DNA from: Georgenia_B sunbinii
GTDB lineage: Bacteria; Actinomycetota; Actinomycetes; Actinomycetales; Actinomycetaceae
Assembly: GCF_036421855.1 (NCBI RefSeq)
Contig: NZ_JAZGOK010000002.1
DNA length: 64,000 bases
Direction: 5' to 3' (one strand)
Part shown: piece by piece, positions 8,641-18,579 of the stretch
Layout: each line of letters opens with the position of its first letter
How positions within the stretch are numbered: position 1 is the stretch's first letter
Translations under genes and position numbers: made by a program
The notes under the pieces: generated by a model
Seen by the model: only the letters and a program-made list of their open reading frames with translations
Database searches by the model: none
What the model was told of the DNA's origin: nothing

Positions 8641-9635
8641 CGATCGCCCCCGAGGGACGAAGGATGCTCCGGGTCGAGGCCCGCAACGCCGAGACGCCCA
8701 TCGAGCGCAAGCCGTCCTGGATCAAGACGAAGGCCACGATGGGGCCCGAGTACCAGGACCTCAAGCAGCTCGTGCGCGGCAACGGGCTGAACACCGTCTG
8801 CGAGGAGGCCGGTTGCCCCAACATCTTCGAGTGCTGGGAGGACCGCGAGGCCACCTTCCTCATCGGTGGCTCGCAGTGCACCCGGCGCTGTGACTTCTGC
8901 CAGATCGACACCGGCAAGCCCGCCGCCTTCGACCGGCTCGAGCCGGTCAAGGTCGCGCGCTCGGTCGCGACGATGGGGCTGAAGTACGCCACGGTCACCG
9001 GCGTCGCACGCGACGACCTCGACGACGGCGGCGCGTGGCTCTACGCCGAGACCGTGCGTCAGATCCACCAGCAGAACCCCGGCACCGGCGTCGAGCTGCT
9101 CATCCCCGACTTCGACGCGAAGCCCGACCAGCTGGCCGAGGTCTTCTCCTCCCGACCCGAGGTGCTGGCGCACAACCTCGAGACGGTGCCGCGGATCTTC
9201 CGGCGGATCCGTCCCGGCTTCCGCTACGAACGTTCCCTCAGCGTCATCCGGGCGGCCCGCGACGAGGGTTTCGTCACGAAGTCGAACTTCATGCTCGGCA
9301 TGGGCGAGACCATCGACGAGGTGCTCGAGGCGATGGAGATGCTCCGCGAGGCCGGCTGCGACCTGCTCACCATCAACCAGTACCTACGTCCCTCGGTGCG
9401 CCACCACCCGATCGAGCGCTGGGTGCGGCCCGAGGAGTTCGTCGACCTGTCGGACGCCGCGGAGGAGATGGGCTTCCTCGGCGTGCTCGCCGGACCGCTC
9501 GTGCGCTCCTCCTACCGGGCGGGCAGGCTCTGGGGGCGGGCGATGGTCAAGCGGGGCGAGCAGGTGCCCGCAGCGCTCGCGCACCTGACCGAGCCGACGA
9601 CGGCCCGCCAGGAGGCGATCTCGCTGGTGCGCTGA
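8637..9635 (+). CDS. lipA: lipoyl synthase (radical SAM)
   Basis: Inserts two sulfurs into octanoyl-lysine to form lipoyl-lysine. Both Fe-S clusters are visible. The auxiliary cluster triad is C55, C60 and C66 in CEEAGCPNIFEC, and the radical SAM CxxxCxxC is C81, C85, C88 in CTRRCDFC. The 332-residue length is normal. It starts at GTG 8637, overlapping the lipB stop, and forms an operon with lipB. Its substrate, the octanoylated E2, is encoded upstream. Confidence 0.97.
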   Translation: MTIAPEGRRMLRVEARNAETPIERKPSWIKTKATMGPEYQDLKQLVRGNGLNTVCEEAGCPNIFECWEDREATFLIGGSQCTRRCDFCQIDTGKPAAFDRLEPVKVARSVATMGLKYATVTGVARDDLDDGGAWLYAETVRQIHQQNPGTGVELLIPDFDAKPDQLAEVFSSRPEVLAHNLETVPRIFRRIRPGFRYERSLSVIRAARDEGFVTKSNFMLGMGETIDEVLEAMEMLREAGCDLLTINQYLRPSVRHHPIERWVRPEEFVDLSDAAEEMGFLGVLAGPLVRSSYRAGRLWGRAMVKRGEQVPAALAHLTEPTTARQEAISLVR

Positions 9636-9692
9636 GCCCCGGCCGGCCGGCCTGGGTCGGGTCGGGTCGCCGAGGCATGGCGGTGCGGCCGG

Positions 9693-9698
9693 TAGGAT
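9693..9698 (+). promoter_or_regulatory. -10 hexamer TAGGAT before the DUF4191 gene
   Basis: TAGGAT lies 8 nt before the ATG at 9707, with no Shine-Dalgarno between. This is consistent with a leaderless or near-leaderless transcript separate from lipBA. Confidence 0.4.
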
Positions 9699-9706
9699 GA
9701 CTCATC

Positions 9707-10429
9707 ATGGCCAGGATGAAGAAGAACGCCGACGTCGACGCGGGTGCCAAGAAGCCGAAGAAGAAGCGCTGGTACCACCAGCTGTGGGAAGTCTTCCAGA
9801 TGACCCGCGAGGTGCAGCCCTCGATCACCTGGGTGCTCCTCGGGGTGTTCGTCGGCGTCATCGCCCTCGGGCTGCTCATCGGGCTGTTCATCGGGCATCC
9901 CGTCTACGTCCCGCTCCTCAGCCTGCCGGTGGCGCTCATCGGCGTCATGCTCATCCTCACCAGACGGGCAGAGCGTGCCGCCTACTCCCGCATCGAGGGC
10001 ACGCCCGGCGCAGCCGGCTCGGCGCTGGGCACCATCCGGCGGGGCTGGAACATCGAGGAGCAGCCGGTCGCCATCGACCCGCGGCACCAGGACGTCGTCT
10101 TCCGTGCGATCGGTCGTCCCGGCGTCGTGCTCATCAGCGAAGGCCCGCCCCACCGCGCCAAGCGGATGCTCGAGGCGGAGCGTCGCCGCGTCTCCCGTGT
10201 CGCGCCGAACGTCAAGATCCACCTCGTCCAGGTCGGCAACGACGAGAACCAGGTCCCGCTGCCCAAGCTGGTCAAGGCCATCCAGAAGCTCAAGCCGTCG
10301 CTGACCAAGGCCGAGGTGGCCGCCGTCGCCAAGCGCCTGCGCGCGCTGGGGCACTCACGCCCGGCCGTGCCCAAGGGCATCGACCCGATGCGTGCCCGGC
10401 CCGACCGCAAGGGCATCCGCGGCCGCTGA
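9707..10429 (+). CDS. DUF4191 family membrane protein
   Basis: The 240-residue protein has a very basic N-terminus (MARMKKNADVDAGAKKPKKK), then two transmembrane helices (about 43-64 and 69-86) and a long basic soluble domain. It contains RGWNIEEQPVAIDPRHQD and VVLISEGPP, and ends in a basic tail. It matches the DUF4191 family, whose M. tuberculosis member Rv2219 also follows lipA. The function is unknown. The position between lipA and the RDD/glnA genes is conserved in actinobacteria. Confidence 0.85.
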   Translation: MARMKKNADVDAGAKKPKKKRWYHQLWEVFQMTREVQPSITWVLLGVFVGVIALGLLIGLFIGHPVYVPLLSLPVALIGVMLILTRRAERAAYSRIEGTPGAAGSALGTIRRGWNIEEQPVAIDPRHQDVVFRAIGRPGVVLISEGPPHRAKRMLEAERRRVSRVAPNVKIHLVQVGNDENQVPLPKLVKAIQKLKPSLTKAEVAAVAKRLRALGHSRPAVPKGIDPMRARPDRKGIRGR

Positions 10430-10481
10430 GGCGACGTCGTCCAGCACCCGGCCGTCGGCGTGGCCCCGTCGACGATGGCCC

Positions 10482-10487
10482 TAAACT
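10482..10487 (+). promoter_or_regulatory. -10 hexamer TAAACT, probable leaderless start
   Basis: TAAACT is followed by 6 nt and the GTG at 10494 of the RDD protein; no Shine-Dalgarno is present. Confidence 0.5.
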
Positions 10488-10493
10488 GACCGG

Positions 10494-10844
10494 GTGCCTC
10501 AGCAGACCTCCGTCTCGGCCGGCTTCGGACGCCGGGTGCTGGCCCTCGCCGTCGACTGGGTGCTGGCGATGGCCATCTCGGCCGGGTTCTTCGACTCCCA
10601 CCCGATGGCGACGCTCGGCGTCTTCGCGGTCATGACATGGCTGCTGCTCGCTACCCGCGGCTCGACGATCGGGCACACCCTCACGTCACTGACGGTCCGG
10701 TCGGTCCACGGCGGCGCCGCCCGGCCCTCCCAGGTACTCATCCGCACGGTGAGCCTGTGCCTGGTCATCCCCGCGGTCGTGTGGGGGCTCGACGGGCGTG
10801 GCCTGCACGACGCGTGGGCCGGCACCACCATCGAGCGGCGGTAA
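10494..10844 (+). CDS. RDD family membrane protein
   Basis: The 116-residue protein contains the family's RR..A...D pattern (FGRRVLALAVDW), three hydrophobic segments (about 15-33, 41-55 and 84-100) and the closing GLHDAWAGTTIERR typical of RDD proteins. The start is GTG 10494, placed 6 nt after a -10 hexamer. The M. tuberculosis equivalent Rv2219A occupies the same position before glnA1. The function is unknown; RDD proteins have been proposed as transporters or membrane organisers. Confidence 0.85.
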   Translation: MPQQTSVSAGFGRRVLALAVDWVLAMAISAGFFDSHPMATLGVFAVMTWLLLATRGSTIGHTLTSLTVRSVHGGAARPSQVLIRTVSLCLVIPAVVWGLDGRGLHDAWAGTTIERR

Positions 10845-10848
10845 GCGC

Positions 10849-10886
10849 GTAACACTCGCGAAACATTCGGGTGACACCTGCGAAGC
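10849..10886 (+). promoter_or_regulatory. GlnR-type operator upstream of glnA
   Basis: Four half-sites are spaced by exactly 6 nt: GTAAC (10849), GAAAC (10860), GTGAC (10871) and GAAGC (10882). This follows the gTnAc-n6-GaAAc box known for the actinobacterial nitrogen regulator GlnR, in a double arrangement. It ends 10 nt upstream of a -10 hexamer, the position of an activator site for glnA. Confidence 0.82.
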
Positions 10887-10896
10887 ATCGCCCGGC

Positions 10897-10902
10897 TAAC
10901 GT
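10897..10902 (+). promoter_or_regulatory. -10 hexamer TAACGT of glnA
   Basis: A TANNNT hexamer lies 10 nt downstream of the GlnR box, predicting transcription from about 10909 and a leader of roughly 54 nt. The leader ends in AAGGAG at 10951-10956, ahead of the ATG at 10963. Confidence 0.5.
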
Positions 10903-10962
10903 CCCACACGCACCACCCCACCGACCCAGCAAGACGCCGCCACCGCCCCGAAGGAGCAGGTC

Positions 10963-12387
<1,425 letters not shown>

Positions 12388-12401
12388 GGCGGCGTCACGG
12401 A

Positions 12402-12442
12402 ACGGCCCCTGATCTGCGCCACGGCGCAAGGTCAGGGGCCGT
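12402..12442 (+). terminator. rho-independent terminator of glnA
   Basis: Inverted arms at 12402-12412 and 12432-12442 (11 bp, ACGGCCCCTGA and its complement) enclose a smaller GCGCC/GGCGC stem. They are followed by CCCGTTTG. The hairpin starts 14 nt after the glnA stop. Confidence 0.85.
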
Positions 12443-12605
12443 CCCGTTTGATCCTGCGGTGACCCCGGGGCAGGGACCGGTTTGCTGACTGCTCCACACG
12501 TGGCCGGCTCAGCCCACCGCAGACGGTCTCGTGCTAGACAAGATGTAGGCCACGCCCACATACGCCCGGCCCCATCTCGTTGTGCCCAAGGAGACAGCAG
12601 CTGCC

Positions 12606-14057
12606 ATGAAGACCCCTGCGAGCGACGTCGCGGTGGACGAGCACTCCCCCGCCGCTGACATCGCGGTCGACGCGCACTACGACCTGATCATCATCGGTAC
12701 CGGGTCGGGGAACTCGATCCCCGGTCCGGAGCTCGACGACAGGTCGATCGCGATCATCGAGAAGGGGGAGTTCGGTGGCACCTGCCTCAACGTCGGCTGC
12801 ATCCCCACGAAGATGTACGTCTACGCCGCTGACGTCGCGCTGGAGACCGCGCAGGCCGGCCGGCTGAGCCTGAACGCGCAGGTCAGCGCCGTGGACTGGC
12901 CCGGGCTGGTCAGCCGCGTCTTCGACGACCGGATCGACCCCATCGCCAGCGGCGGTGAGGCCTACCGCCGCGGCCCCCAGACCCCGAACATCGACGTCTA
13001 CGACCAGCACGCCGTGTTCGTCGGGGAGCGCACGCTGCGCACCGGCCAGGGCACCGCGCAGAAGATCATCTCCGCGGACCAGGTCGTCATCGCCGCCGGC
13101 TCGCGGCCGTTCATCCCCGAGTCCATCGCCACCTCGGGCGTGCACTTCCACACCAACGAGGACATCATGCGGCTGCCGGAGCGGCCGGAGTCGCTCGTGA
13201 TCGTCGGCGGCGGCTACATCGCCATGGAGTTCGCCCACGTCTTCGACGCGCTCGGCACCAAGGTCACGATCGTCTCGCGCTCACCGCTGCTGCGTCACCT
13301 CGACACCGATCTGCGCGAGCGGTTCAACGCCATCGCCGCCGAGCGGTACGACGTCGTCGGCGGCACCGTCATCGGTGCCGAGCAGTCCGCGGACGGCGTG
13401 AGCGTCCGGCTGGACGACGGTTCCGAGGTCACCGGCCAGGCGCTGCTGGTGGCCACCGGCCGCGTCCCCAACGGCGACCAGCTGGACCTGGCCTCCGGCG
13501 GCGTCGAGATGACGCCTGCGGGCCAGGTCGCGGTGGATGAGTACGGCCGGTCGACCACCGCCGCGGGAGTCTGGGCGCTGGGAGACGTCTCCTCGCCGTA
13601 CCTGCTCAAGCACGTCGCCAACGCGGAGATGCGGGCGGTGCGCCACAACCTGCTTCACCCCGACAACCTGCGCGCCATGCCGCACGACCACGTGCCGGCC
13701 GCCACGTTCACTCACCCTCAGATCGCCACGGTCGGGCTGACCGAGGAGCAGGCCCGGGCACGCGGCCACAACGTGACCGTCAAGGTGCAGAGCTACGGCG
13801 ACGTCGCCTACGGCTGGGCCATGGCGGACACCACGAGCATCGCCAAGCTCGTGGCCGACCGGTCCACCGGCAAGCTCCTGGGCGCCCACTACATGGGCCC
13901 GCAGGCCGCCACCCTCATCCAGCAGATGATCACCGTCCTGGCCTTCGACCTCGACGTTCGCGAGGTGGCCACCACCCAGTACTGGATCCACCCGGCACTG
14001 CCGGAGGTCACCGAGAACGCGCTGCTGGGCCTGGAGTTCGACCCACCGACCACCTGA
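12606..14057 (+). CDS. mtr: mycothione reductase
   Basis: FAD-dependent pyridine-nucleotide disulfide oxidoreductase that keeps mycothiol reduced. FAD fold LIIIGTGSGNS, redox-active pair C60/C65 in GGTCLNVGCIPTKM, NADPH loop IVGGGYIAMEFAHVF, second FAD block WALGDVSSPY, and C-terminal active-site HPALPEVTE. The GTGSGN fold and the GCIPTKM ending fit mycothione reductase better than lipoamide dehydrogenase or mercuric reductase. The ATG at 12606 is chosen because AAGGAG lies 12 nt upstream; an in-frame GTG at 12582 would precede that site. The 483-residue protein carries a 22-residue leader rich in Asp/Ala before the fold. It implies a mycothiol-producing host. Confidence 0.87.
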   Translation: MKTPASDVAVDEHSPAADIAVDAHYDLIIIGTGSGNSIPGPELDDRSIAIIEKGEFGGTCLNVGCIPTKMYVYAADVALETAQAGRLSLNAQVSAVDWPGLVSRVFDDRIDPIASGGEAYRRGPQTPNIDVYDQHAVFVGERTLRTGQGTAQKIISADQVVIAAGSRPFIPESIATSGVHFHTNEDIMRLPERPESLVIVGGGYIAMEFAHVFDALGTKVTIVSRSPLLRHLDTDLRERFNAIAAERYDVVGGTVIGAEQSADGVSVRLDDGSEVTGQALLVATGRVPNGDQLDLASGGVEMTPAGQVAVDEYGRSTTAAGVWALGDVSSPYLLKHVANAEMRAVRHNLLHPDNLRAMPHDHVPAATFTHPQIATVGLTEEQARARGHNVTVKVQSYGDVAYGWAMADTTSIAKLVADRSTGKLLGAHYMGPQAATLIQQMITVLAFDLDVREVATTQYWIHPALPEVTENALLGLEFDPPTT

Positions 14058-14108
14058 CACCGGGCCCGGAGCCGGAGCCGGAGCCGGACGACGATCCGGA
14101 CGTCGGCG

Positions 14109-14114
14109 TAGGTT
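14109..14114 (+). promoter_or_regulatory. -10 hexamer TAGGTT, probable leaderless start
   Basis: TAGGTT is followed by 6 nt and the ATG at 14121. No Shine-Dalgarno is present, and a second in-frame GTG at 14115 lies between them. Confidence 0.5.
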
Positions 14115-14120
14115 GTGGCC

Positions 14121-14561
14121 ATGGCTGACTCCACCGCGATGCGTCCGACCTCCTCATCGGTCGACGAGTTCATCGCCGGCAACGATCCTGACGGCTCGCT
14201 CGCGGTGCTCGACGGCGTGATCACCGCCGCGCTGCCCGGCGCAACCCGTGTGCTGTGGCAGGGGGTGTTCTGGGGCGGCACCGAGCAGTCCATCATCGGC
14301 TACGGCGCCACGGTGCAGCCGCGACCCAAGGGCGAGCGCGTCGAGTGGTTCCTCGTCGGACTGGCGCGGCAGCAGAACTACCTCAGCCTGTACGTCAACG
14401 CAGCCGAGGATGGCGCCTACCTCTCGCGGGTCTACGGCAAGCGGCTGGGGAAGACCAAGGTGGGGTCGGCCAGCATCTCGTTCGCCTCGGCGGAGGTCAT
14501 CGACCTCAGCGTGCTCGACGAGATGGTCCGCCACGCCGGGCGCATCACGGAGTGGACGTAG
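14121..14561 (+). CDS. DUF1801-like small cytosolic protein
   Basis: The 146-residue protein begins MADSTAMRPTSSSVDEFIAG. It shows an alpha/beta pattern with GATRVLWQGVFWGG, SIIGYGATVQ and LARQQNYLSLYVNA, resembling the DUF1801/YdhG-like fold (frataxin/SufE-like in shape). A second protein of the same general type is encoded at 56246. There is no catalytic motif and the function is unknown. The ATG at 14121 is chosen over GTG 14115 because a -10 hexamer stands exactly 6 nt before it. Its 3' end overlaps the convergent phosphatase gene by 17 bp. Confidence 0.7.
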   Translation: MADSTAMRPTSSSVDEFIAGNDPDGSLAVLDGVITAALPGATRVLWQGVFWGGTEQSIIGYGATVQPRPKGERVEWFLVGLARQQNYLSLYVNAAEDGAYLSRVYGKRLGKTKVGSASISFASAEVIDLSVLDEMVRHAGRITEWT

Positions 14562-15219
14562 CCGGCGGCGCCTTCTCCCCTGCGGGACCGTCGGAGCCGA
14601 CGGCGTCGAGGCGGTCGCCGCCCAGCGGCTTGCCCTCCCACAGGTGGGCCCACCAGCCGTCGCGCGGACTGCCCTCGAGGACGACCGCACCGGTGTTGGT
14701 GATCGGGTTGTACGCAGCGTGCTCGCCGGTGACGTTCTCCACCCGCGCCGCGCACCAGGACCGGATGACGGCCCCGTGGCTGAACATCACCGCCGTCGAC
14801 ACCCCCGCGGCGTGTGCCTCGGCGACGACGTCGTCGTAGCGCTGCCACACCTCGGCACCGCTCTCGGCGCCGGGCACCCGAACCGCGGGGTCCTTGGCCC
14901 AGCCGAAGATCGCGCCGAGGTAAGCGCGGTGCGAGACCTCGTCACCGCGCATCTCCAGGTCGCCGGCGCTGACCTCGCGCAGGCCGGGCCGGACGCGCAG
15001 CTCGAGGCTGCGCTGCTCGATCAGCGGCGCCGCCGTCTGCTGCGTCCGGACGAGGTTCGAGGCGTAGATCAGGTCGATGTCCTCATCCGCCAGGCTGCGC
15101 GGCACGGCGGCCGCCTGCTCGCGCCCCAGCGCGGTGAGGTCGGCACCGGGCGCGCCGGTGTCGAGGAGATCGTGCACGTTCGAGCTGGTCTGTCCGTGTC
15201 GGATGAGGATCAATCGCAT
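14545..15219 (-). CDS. histidine phosphatase family protein (phosphoglycerate mutase-like)
   Basis: The 224-residue protein opens with LIRHGQTSSNV (catalytic RHG at 7-9). It has the second conserved arginine block YASNLVRTQQTA, the acid residue region LREVSAGDLEMRGDE and the second histidine in AVMFSHGAVIRSW. It is a cytosolic phosphatase of unknown substrate; the branch includes broad-specificity and metabolic phosphatases. It stands alone, convergent with the DUF1801-like gene. Confidence 0.9.
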   Translation of the reverse strand: MRLILIRHGQTSSNVHDLLDTGAPGADLTALGREQAAAVPRSLADEDIDLIYASNLVRTQQTAAPLIEQRSLELRVRPGLREVSAGDLEMRGDEVSHRAYLGAIFGWAKDPAVRVPGAESGAEVWQRYDDVVAEAHAAGVSTAVMFSHGAVIRSWCAARVENVTGEHAAYNPITNTGAVVLEGSPRDGWWAHLWEGKPLGGDRLDAVGSDGPAGEKAPPATSTP

Positions 15220-15294
15220 GTCCCCATCATCGCCCAGACCACCCTGAGAAGGCCCATCCGGTCCTCGGGCGTGCGTCTTGCACCCGCACCCGCC

Positions 15295-15453
15295 GGTTGG
15301 CCCGTCGGGTGGCCCGCCCGCAACCGATCAGCGGGTGACTTCCGTCAGGCCCAGCCTGACGAAAGCTCCCCGCCGTCCGCGCCCCGTCGGTTGGCCTGCC
15401 CGCACCCGATCACCGGGTAGCTTTCGTCAGGCCCAGGCTGACGGAAGCTCCCC
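15295..15453. repeat. two copies of a hairpin-forming repeat in an intergenic gap
   Basis: The 306-bp gap between the phosphatase gene and glnE holds two related units, 15295-15371 and 15389-15453. Both start GGTTGGCC, both contain CCGATCA.CGGGT, and both end in GCTCCCC. Each carries an inverted repeat: 15339-15349 with 15355-15365, and 15419-15430 with 15438-15449, each with a single non-Watson-Crick position. The two hairpins have swapped arms (TTCCGTCAGG...CTGACGAAAG versus TTTCGTCAGG...CTGACGGAAG). They could serve as terminators for the convergently ending upstream sequence or be REP-like elements. I see nothing else in the gap. Confidence 0.7.
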
Positions 15454-15525
15454 AGCAGTCACTGGAGCGTCGCGCAGCAGCGCAACGCGAGCGTCACTGC
15501 AGTCTTCACGGCAGCGCCGCGGCAG

Positions 15526-18500
15526 TCAGCCGAAGAACACCCGCTCGACGACGCCTCTGGCGCGGCGGGAGGTGCGCAGGTAGTCCTCCTCGAGGTCCTG
15601 CGCCTCCCCGGGGCCGTAGCCGAGCAGCCGCGATATGCCGGCGAGGTCGCGCGCGGCGCTGGGCAGCACGTCGAGCCGCCCCCCGGTGGTGCGCCCGGTC
15701 GACAGCGTGATGGCCGCCCGCAACCGTGACGCCAGCCGCCAGGCGTCGGCCAGCAGCTCGGTGTCCTCGGCCGTCAGCAGCCCGGCGTGCTCGGCTGCGG
15801 CCAGCGCCCCGAGGGTCTCGGTCGTGCGCAGCTCGGGGAGCTCCCCGGCGTGGCACAGCTGGAGCAGCTGGACCGTCCACTCGACATCGGTCAGCCCGCC
15901 GCGCCCAAGCTTGAGGTGACGGTTGGCCGGCACGCCGCGCGGCAGCCGCTCCGCCTCCATCCGGGCCTTGATCCGCCGGATCTCGCGCACCGCCCGCTCG
16001 TCGATGCCCGCCGAGGGATAGCGCAGGGGGTCGATGAGCGCGACGAACCGCTCCGCGAGCCCGTCGTCCCCGGCCACCGGCCGTGCCCGCAGCAGCGCCT
16101 GGTACTCCCACGGCTCCGCCCACCGCTCGTAGTACTGGGCGTACGACGCCAGCGACCGCACCAGCGGGCCGTTGCGACCCTCGGGCCGCAGCGCCGCGTC
16201 GACGAGCAGCGGCGGCTCGGACGAGGACTCCCCCAGCAGCGCCCGCAGCTTCCCGGCGACGGCGACGGCGAACTGCTGCGCCACCTCCTCACTCAGCCCG
16301 GGCAGCGGGTCGTGGACGAACAGCACGTCCGCGTCCGAGCCGTAGGTCAGTTCCGACCCGCCCAGCCGGCCCATCGCGACGACGAGGAACCGGCTCGGTG
16401 CCGTGTCCAGCCCGAGCTCGGCGCCTGCCGCGCCGATCGCGATGTCGAGCCCGACGCGCAGCGCCTGGTCGGCGACCGCGCTGATCATCGTCCGGTCCCG
16501 CCGTGAGGTGACGCCGTCGAGCACGTCCCCGACGGCGGAGCGGACCAGCTCGCGCCGTCGCAGGTACCGCATCGCTTGCGCGGCCGCGTGCGGCTCGGGC
16601 CGCCGCTGGACCAGCGACCGTGCCTCCCGGTCGAGCTGCTCCGGTGTCCGGGCGCGCAGGTGGTCGTCGTCGCCGAGCCAGCGGGCCGCCTCGGGCAGCA
16701 TCTCGAGCCCCTCGGCGACGTACCTGCTCGTCGCCAGCAGATAGGTGAGGCGCGGCGCGGCCGCGCCGGAGTCACGGAGCATGGTCAGGTACCACGGGGT
16801 GCTGCCGAGGGACTCCGACAACTTACGGAAGGCCAGCAGCCCGGCGTCGGGATCGGCGCCCTCCGCGAACAGCCCGAGCATCGCCGGCAGCAGCTGGCGC
16901 TGGATCGCGGCGGTCCGGCTCACGCCGGCGGTCAGCGACTCGAGGTGGCGCACCGCGCCGGCCGGGTCGACGTAGCCGATCGCAGCGAGCCGCGCGCGGA
17001 CCGCCTCCGGGCTCAGCGTGGCATCCGCCGGGCCGAGACTGGCGAGCAGCGGCAGCAGCGGTCGGTAGAAGATCTCCTCGTGCAGCCGGCGGACGTCGCG
17101 GCGCACCTCGCGCAACCGCTTCTCGAGGGTCTGCGCGCCCCGCACGCCGTCGACGCCGAGCGAGCGCCCCAGCCGGCGCAGGTCGCTCTCGCCGGCCGGG
17201 ATGACGTGCGTGCGCCGCAGCCGGAACAGCTGCATCCGGTGCTCCAGCACCCGCAGCAGCCGGTAGCAGTGGTCGAGCTGGCCGGCGGGGTCGCGCCCGA
17301 TGTAGCCGCTGTCGGCAAGCGCCTCGAGCGCGTCGAGGGTGCCGGGCGCCTTGATCGCGTCCTCGGTCCGGCCGTGGACGAGCTGGAGGAGCTGGACCGT
17401 GAACTCGACGTCGCGCAGGCCGCCGCGGCCGAGCTTGAGCTGCCGGTCGGCCTCGGCCGGTGGGATGTTCGCCTCGACGCGGCGGCGCATCGCCTGGGAG
17501 TCCTCGACGAAGTTCGCCCGTTCCACGGCCCGCCACACGAAGGGCTCGACGACCTCGACGTACTCCTGCCCCAGGGCGACGTCCCCGGCGATCGGCCGCG
17601 CCTTGAGGAGCGCCTGGAACTCCCAGGTGGCGGCCCACCGCTCGTAGTAGGCGCGGTGGGAGGCGACGGTGCGTACGAGCGGCCCGTCCTTGCCCTCGGG
17701 GCGCAGGTTGGCGTCGATCGGCCACAGCGGCAGCTCCTCGCCCTGGGGCGCGTCGATGAGCCGTGCCGCGGCGGTGGCGAGCCGGGTGGCAGCGTCGGTC
17801 ACCGACTCCTCGGGCAGACCGTTCGCGCCGTCGGCGACGTAGATGACGTCGACGTCGGACACGTAGTTGAGCTCACGGCCACCGGTCTTGCCCATCCCGA
17901 CGACCGCCAGCCGGACGCCGGCGCCGTGGTCGGGCAGCTCGGCCCGCGCGACCGCCAGCGCGGCGTCGATCGCCGCACCGGCAAGGTCGGACAGCGCGGC
18001 GGCGACCGGCGGGAACGCGTCCAGCGCATCGTCGCTGGTGAGGTCGATGGCAGTCACCTGGAGCAGCCGGCGGCGGTACCACCGGCGCAGCGCGTCGCTG
18101 CCCGCGACCCCGGTGACGGCAGCGGCCGGGGTGATCGCCGCGGGATCCGCGCCGACCGCCCGCAGCGCCGTCGCCCGCTCGTCGGCCGGTGTCGCTGACA
18201 GCACGCCGGCGGCGAGCACGTCGCTCAGCAGCTCCACCTCGCCGGGGTGCGCGACGAGCCGGTCGCCCAGCGCCCGCGACGCCCCGAGCACGGCGAGCAG
18301 CCGGCGCCGGTGCCCGCCGGCGGTGGCGAGCACCGCCGGCAGGTCGACGTCGTCGGGTGCCTGCTGCCAGGCCTCGACCAGGCGCAGCAGGGCGAGGAGG
18401 GCGAGGTCGGGGTCCGCCGTCGCGCCGATCGCCGGGGTCAGCGGGGCGCCGGCGTCCTCGGCGCGGCCGAGGACGGCGGCGAGCGTGGCGTCACCGAGCA

Positions 18501-18570
18501 GCTGAGCGGACCGCCGAACGTCACTGAAGCCGTGGCGCAGCAGCTCCTGGCTCGAGGTCGGGGCGCGCAC
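15526..18570 (-). CDS. glnE: bifunctional glutamine synthetase adenylyltransferase/deadenylase
   Basis: Adds and removes AMP on the GlnA tyrosine in response to nitrogen status. The 1014-residue protein has the expected duplication of nucleotidyltransferase domains. One has GGRELNYVSDVDVIYVAD near residue 230 and the other GGSELTYGSDADVLFVHD near residue 745. Each is followed by a glutamate-rich/HD-like helical region containing (L)KLGRGGL(R/T)DVE(F/W)TVQLLQL. It is encoded opposite to glnA and directly after glnA2 with only 9 bp between, so glnA2-glnE are likely co-transcribed. This matches the M. tuberculosis order Rv2222c-Rv2221c. Confidence 0.97.
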   Translation of the reverse strand: MRAPTSSQELLRHGFSDVRRSAQLLGDATLAAVLGRAEDAGAPLTPAIGATADPDLALLALLRLVEAWQQAPDDVDLPAVLATAGGHRRRLLAVLGASRALGDRLVAHPGEVELLSDVLAAGVLSATPADERATALRAVGADPAAITPAAAVTGVAGSDALRRWYRRRLLQVTAIDLTSDDALDAFPPVAAALSDLAGAAIDAALAVARAELPDHGAGVRLAVVGMGKTGGRELNYVSDVDVIYVADGANGLPEESVTDAATRLATAAARLIDAPQGEELPLWPIDANLRPEGKDGPLVRTVASHRAYYERWAATWEFQALLKARPIAGDVALGQEYVEVVEPFVWRAVERANFVEDSQAMRRRVEANIPPAEADRQLKLGRGGLRDVEFTVQLLQLVHGRTEDAIKAPGTLDALEALADSGYIGRDPAGQLDHCYRLLRVLEHRMQLFRLRRTHVIPAGESDLRRLGRSLGVDGVRGAQTLEKRLREVRRDVRRLHEEIFYRPLLPLLASLGPADATLSPEAVRARLAAIGYVDPAGAVRHLESLTAGVSRTAAIQRQLLPAMLGLFAEGADPDAGLLAFRKLSESLGSTPWYLTMLRDSGAAAPRLTYLLATSRYVAEGLEMLPEAARWLGDDDHLRARTPEQLDREARSLVQRRPEPHAAAQAMRYLRRRELVRSAVGDVLDGVTSRRDRTMISAVADQALRVGLDIAIGAAGAELGLDTAPSRFLVVAMGRLGGSELTYGSDADVLFVHDPLPGLSEEVAQQFAVAVAGKLRALLGESSSEPPLLVDAALRPEGRNGPLVRSLASYAQYYERWAEPWEYQALLRARPVAGDDGLAERFVALIDPLRYPSAGIDERAVREIRRIKARMEAERLPRGVPANRHLKLGRGGLTDVEWTVQLLQLCHAGELPELRTTETLGALAAAEHAGLLTAEDTELLADAWRLASRLRAAITLSTGRTTGGRLDVLPSAARDLAGISRLLGYGPGEAQDLEEDYLRTSRRARGVVERVFFG

Positions 18571-18579
18571 GTCGGCGAC

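Noticed and set aside
12606..14057. Second dihydrolipoamide dehydrogenase or mercuric reductase
   Set aside because: The sequence around the disulfide (GCIPTKM), the GTGSGN start of the fold and the C-terminal HPALPE fit mycothione reductase better; no mercury genes are nearby.
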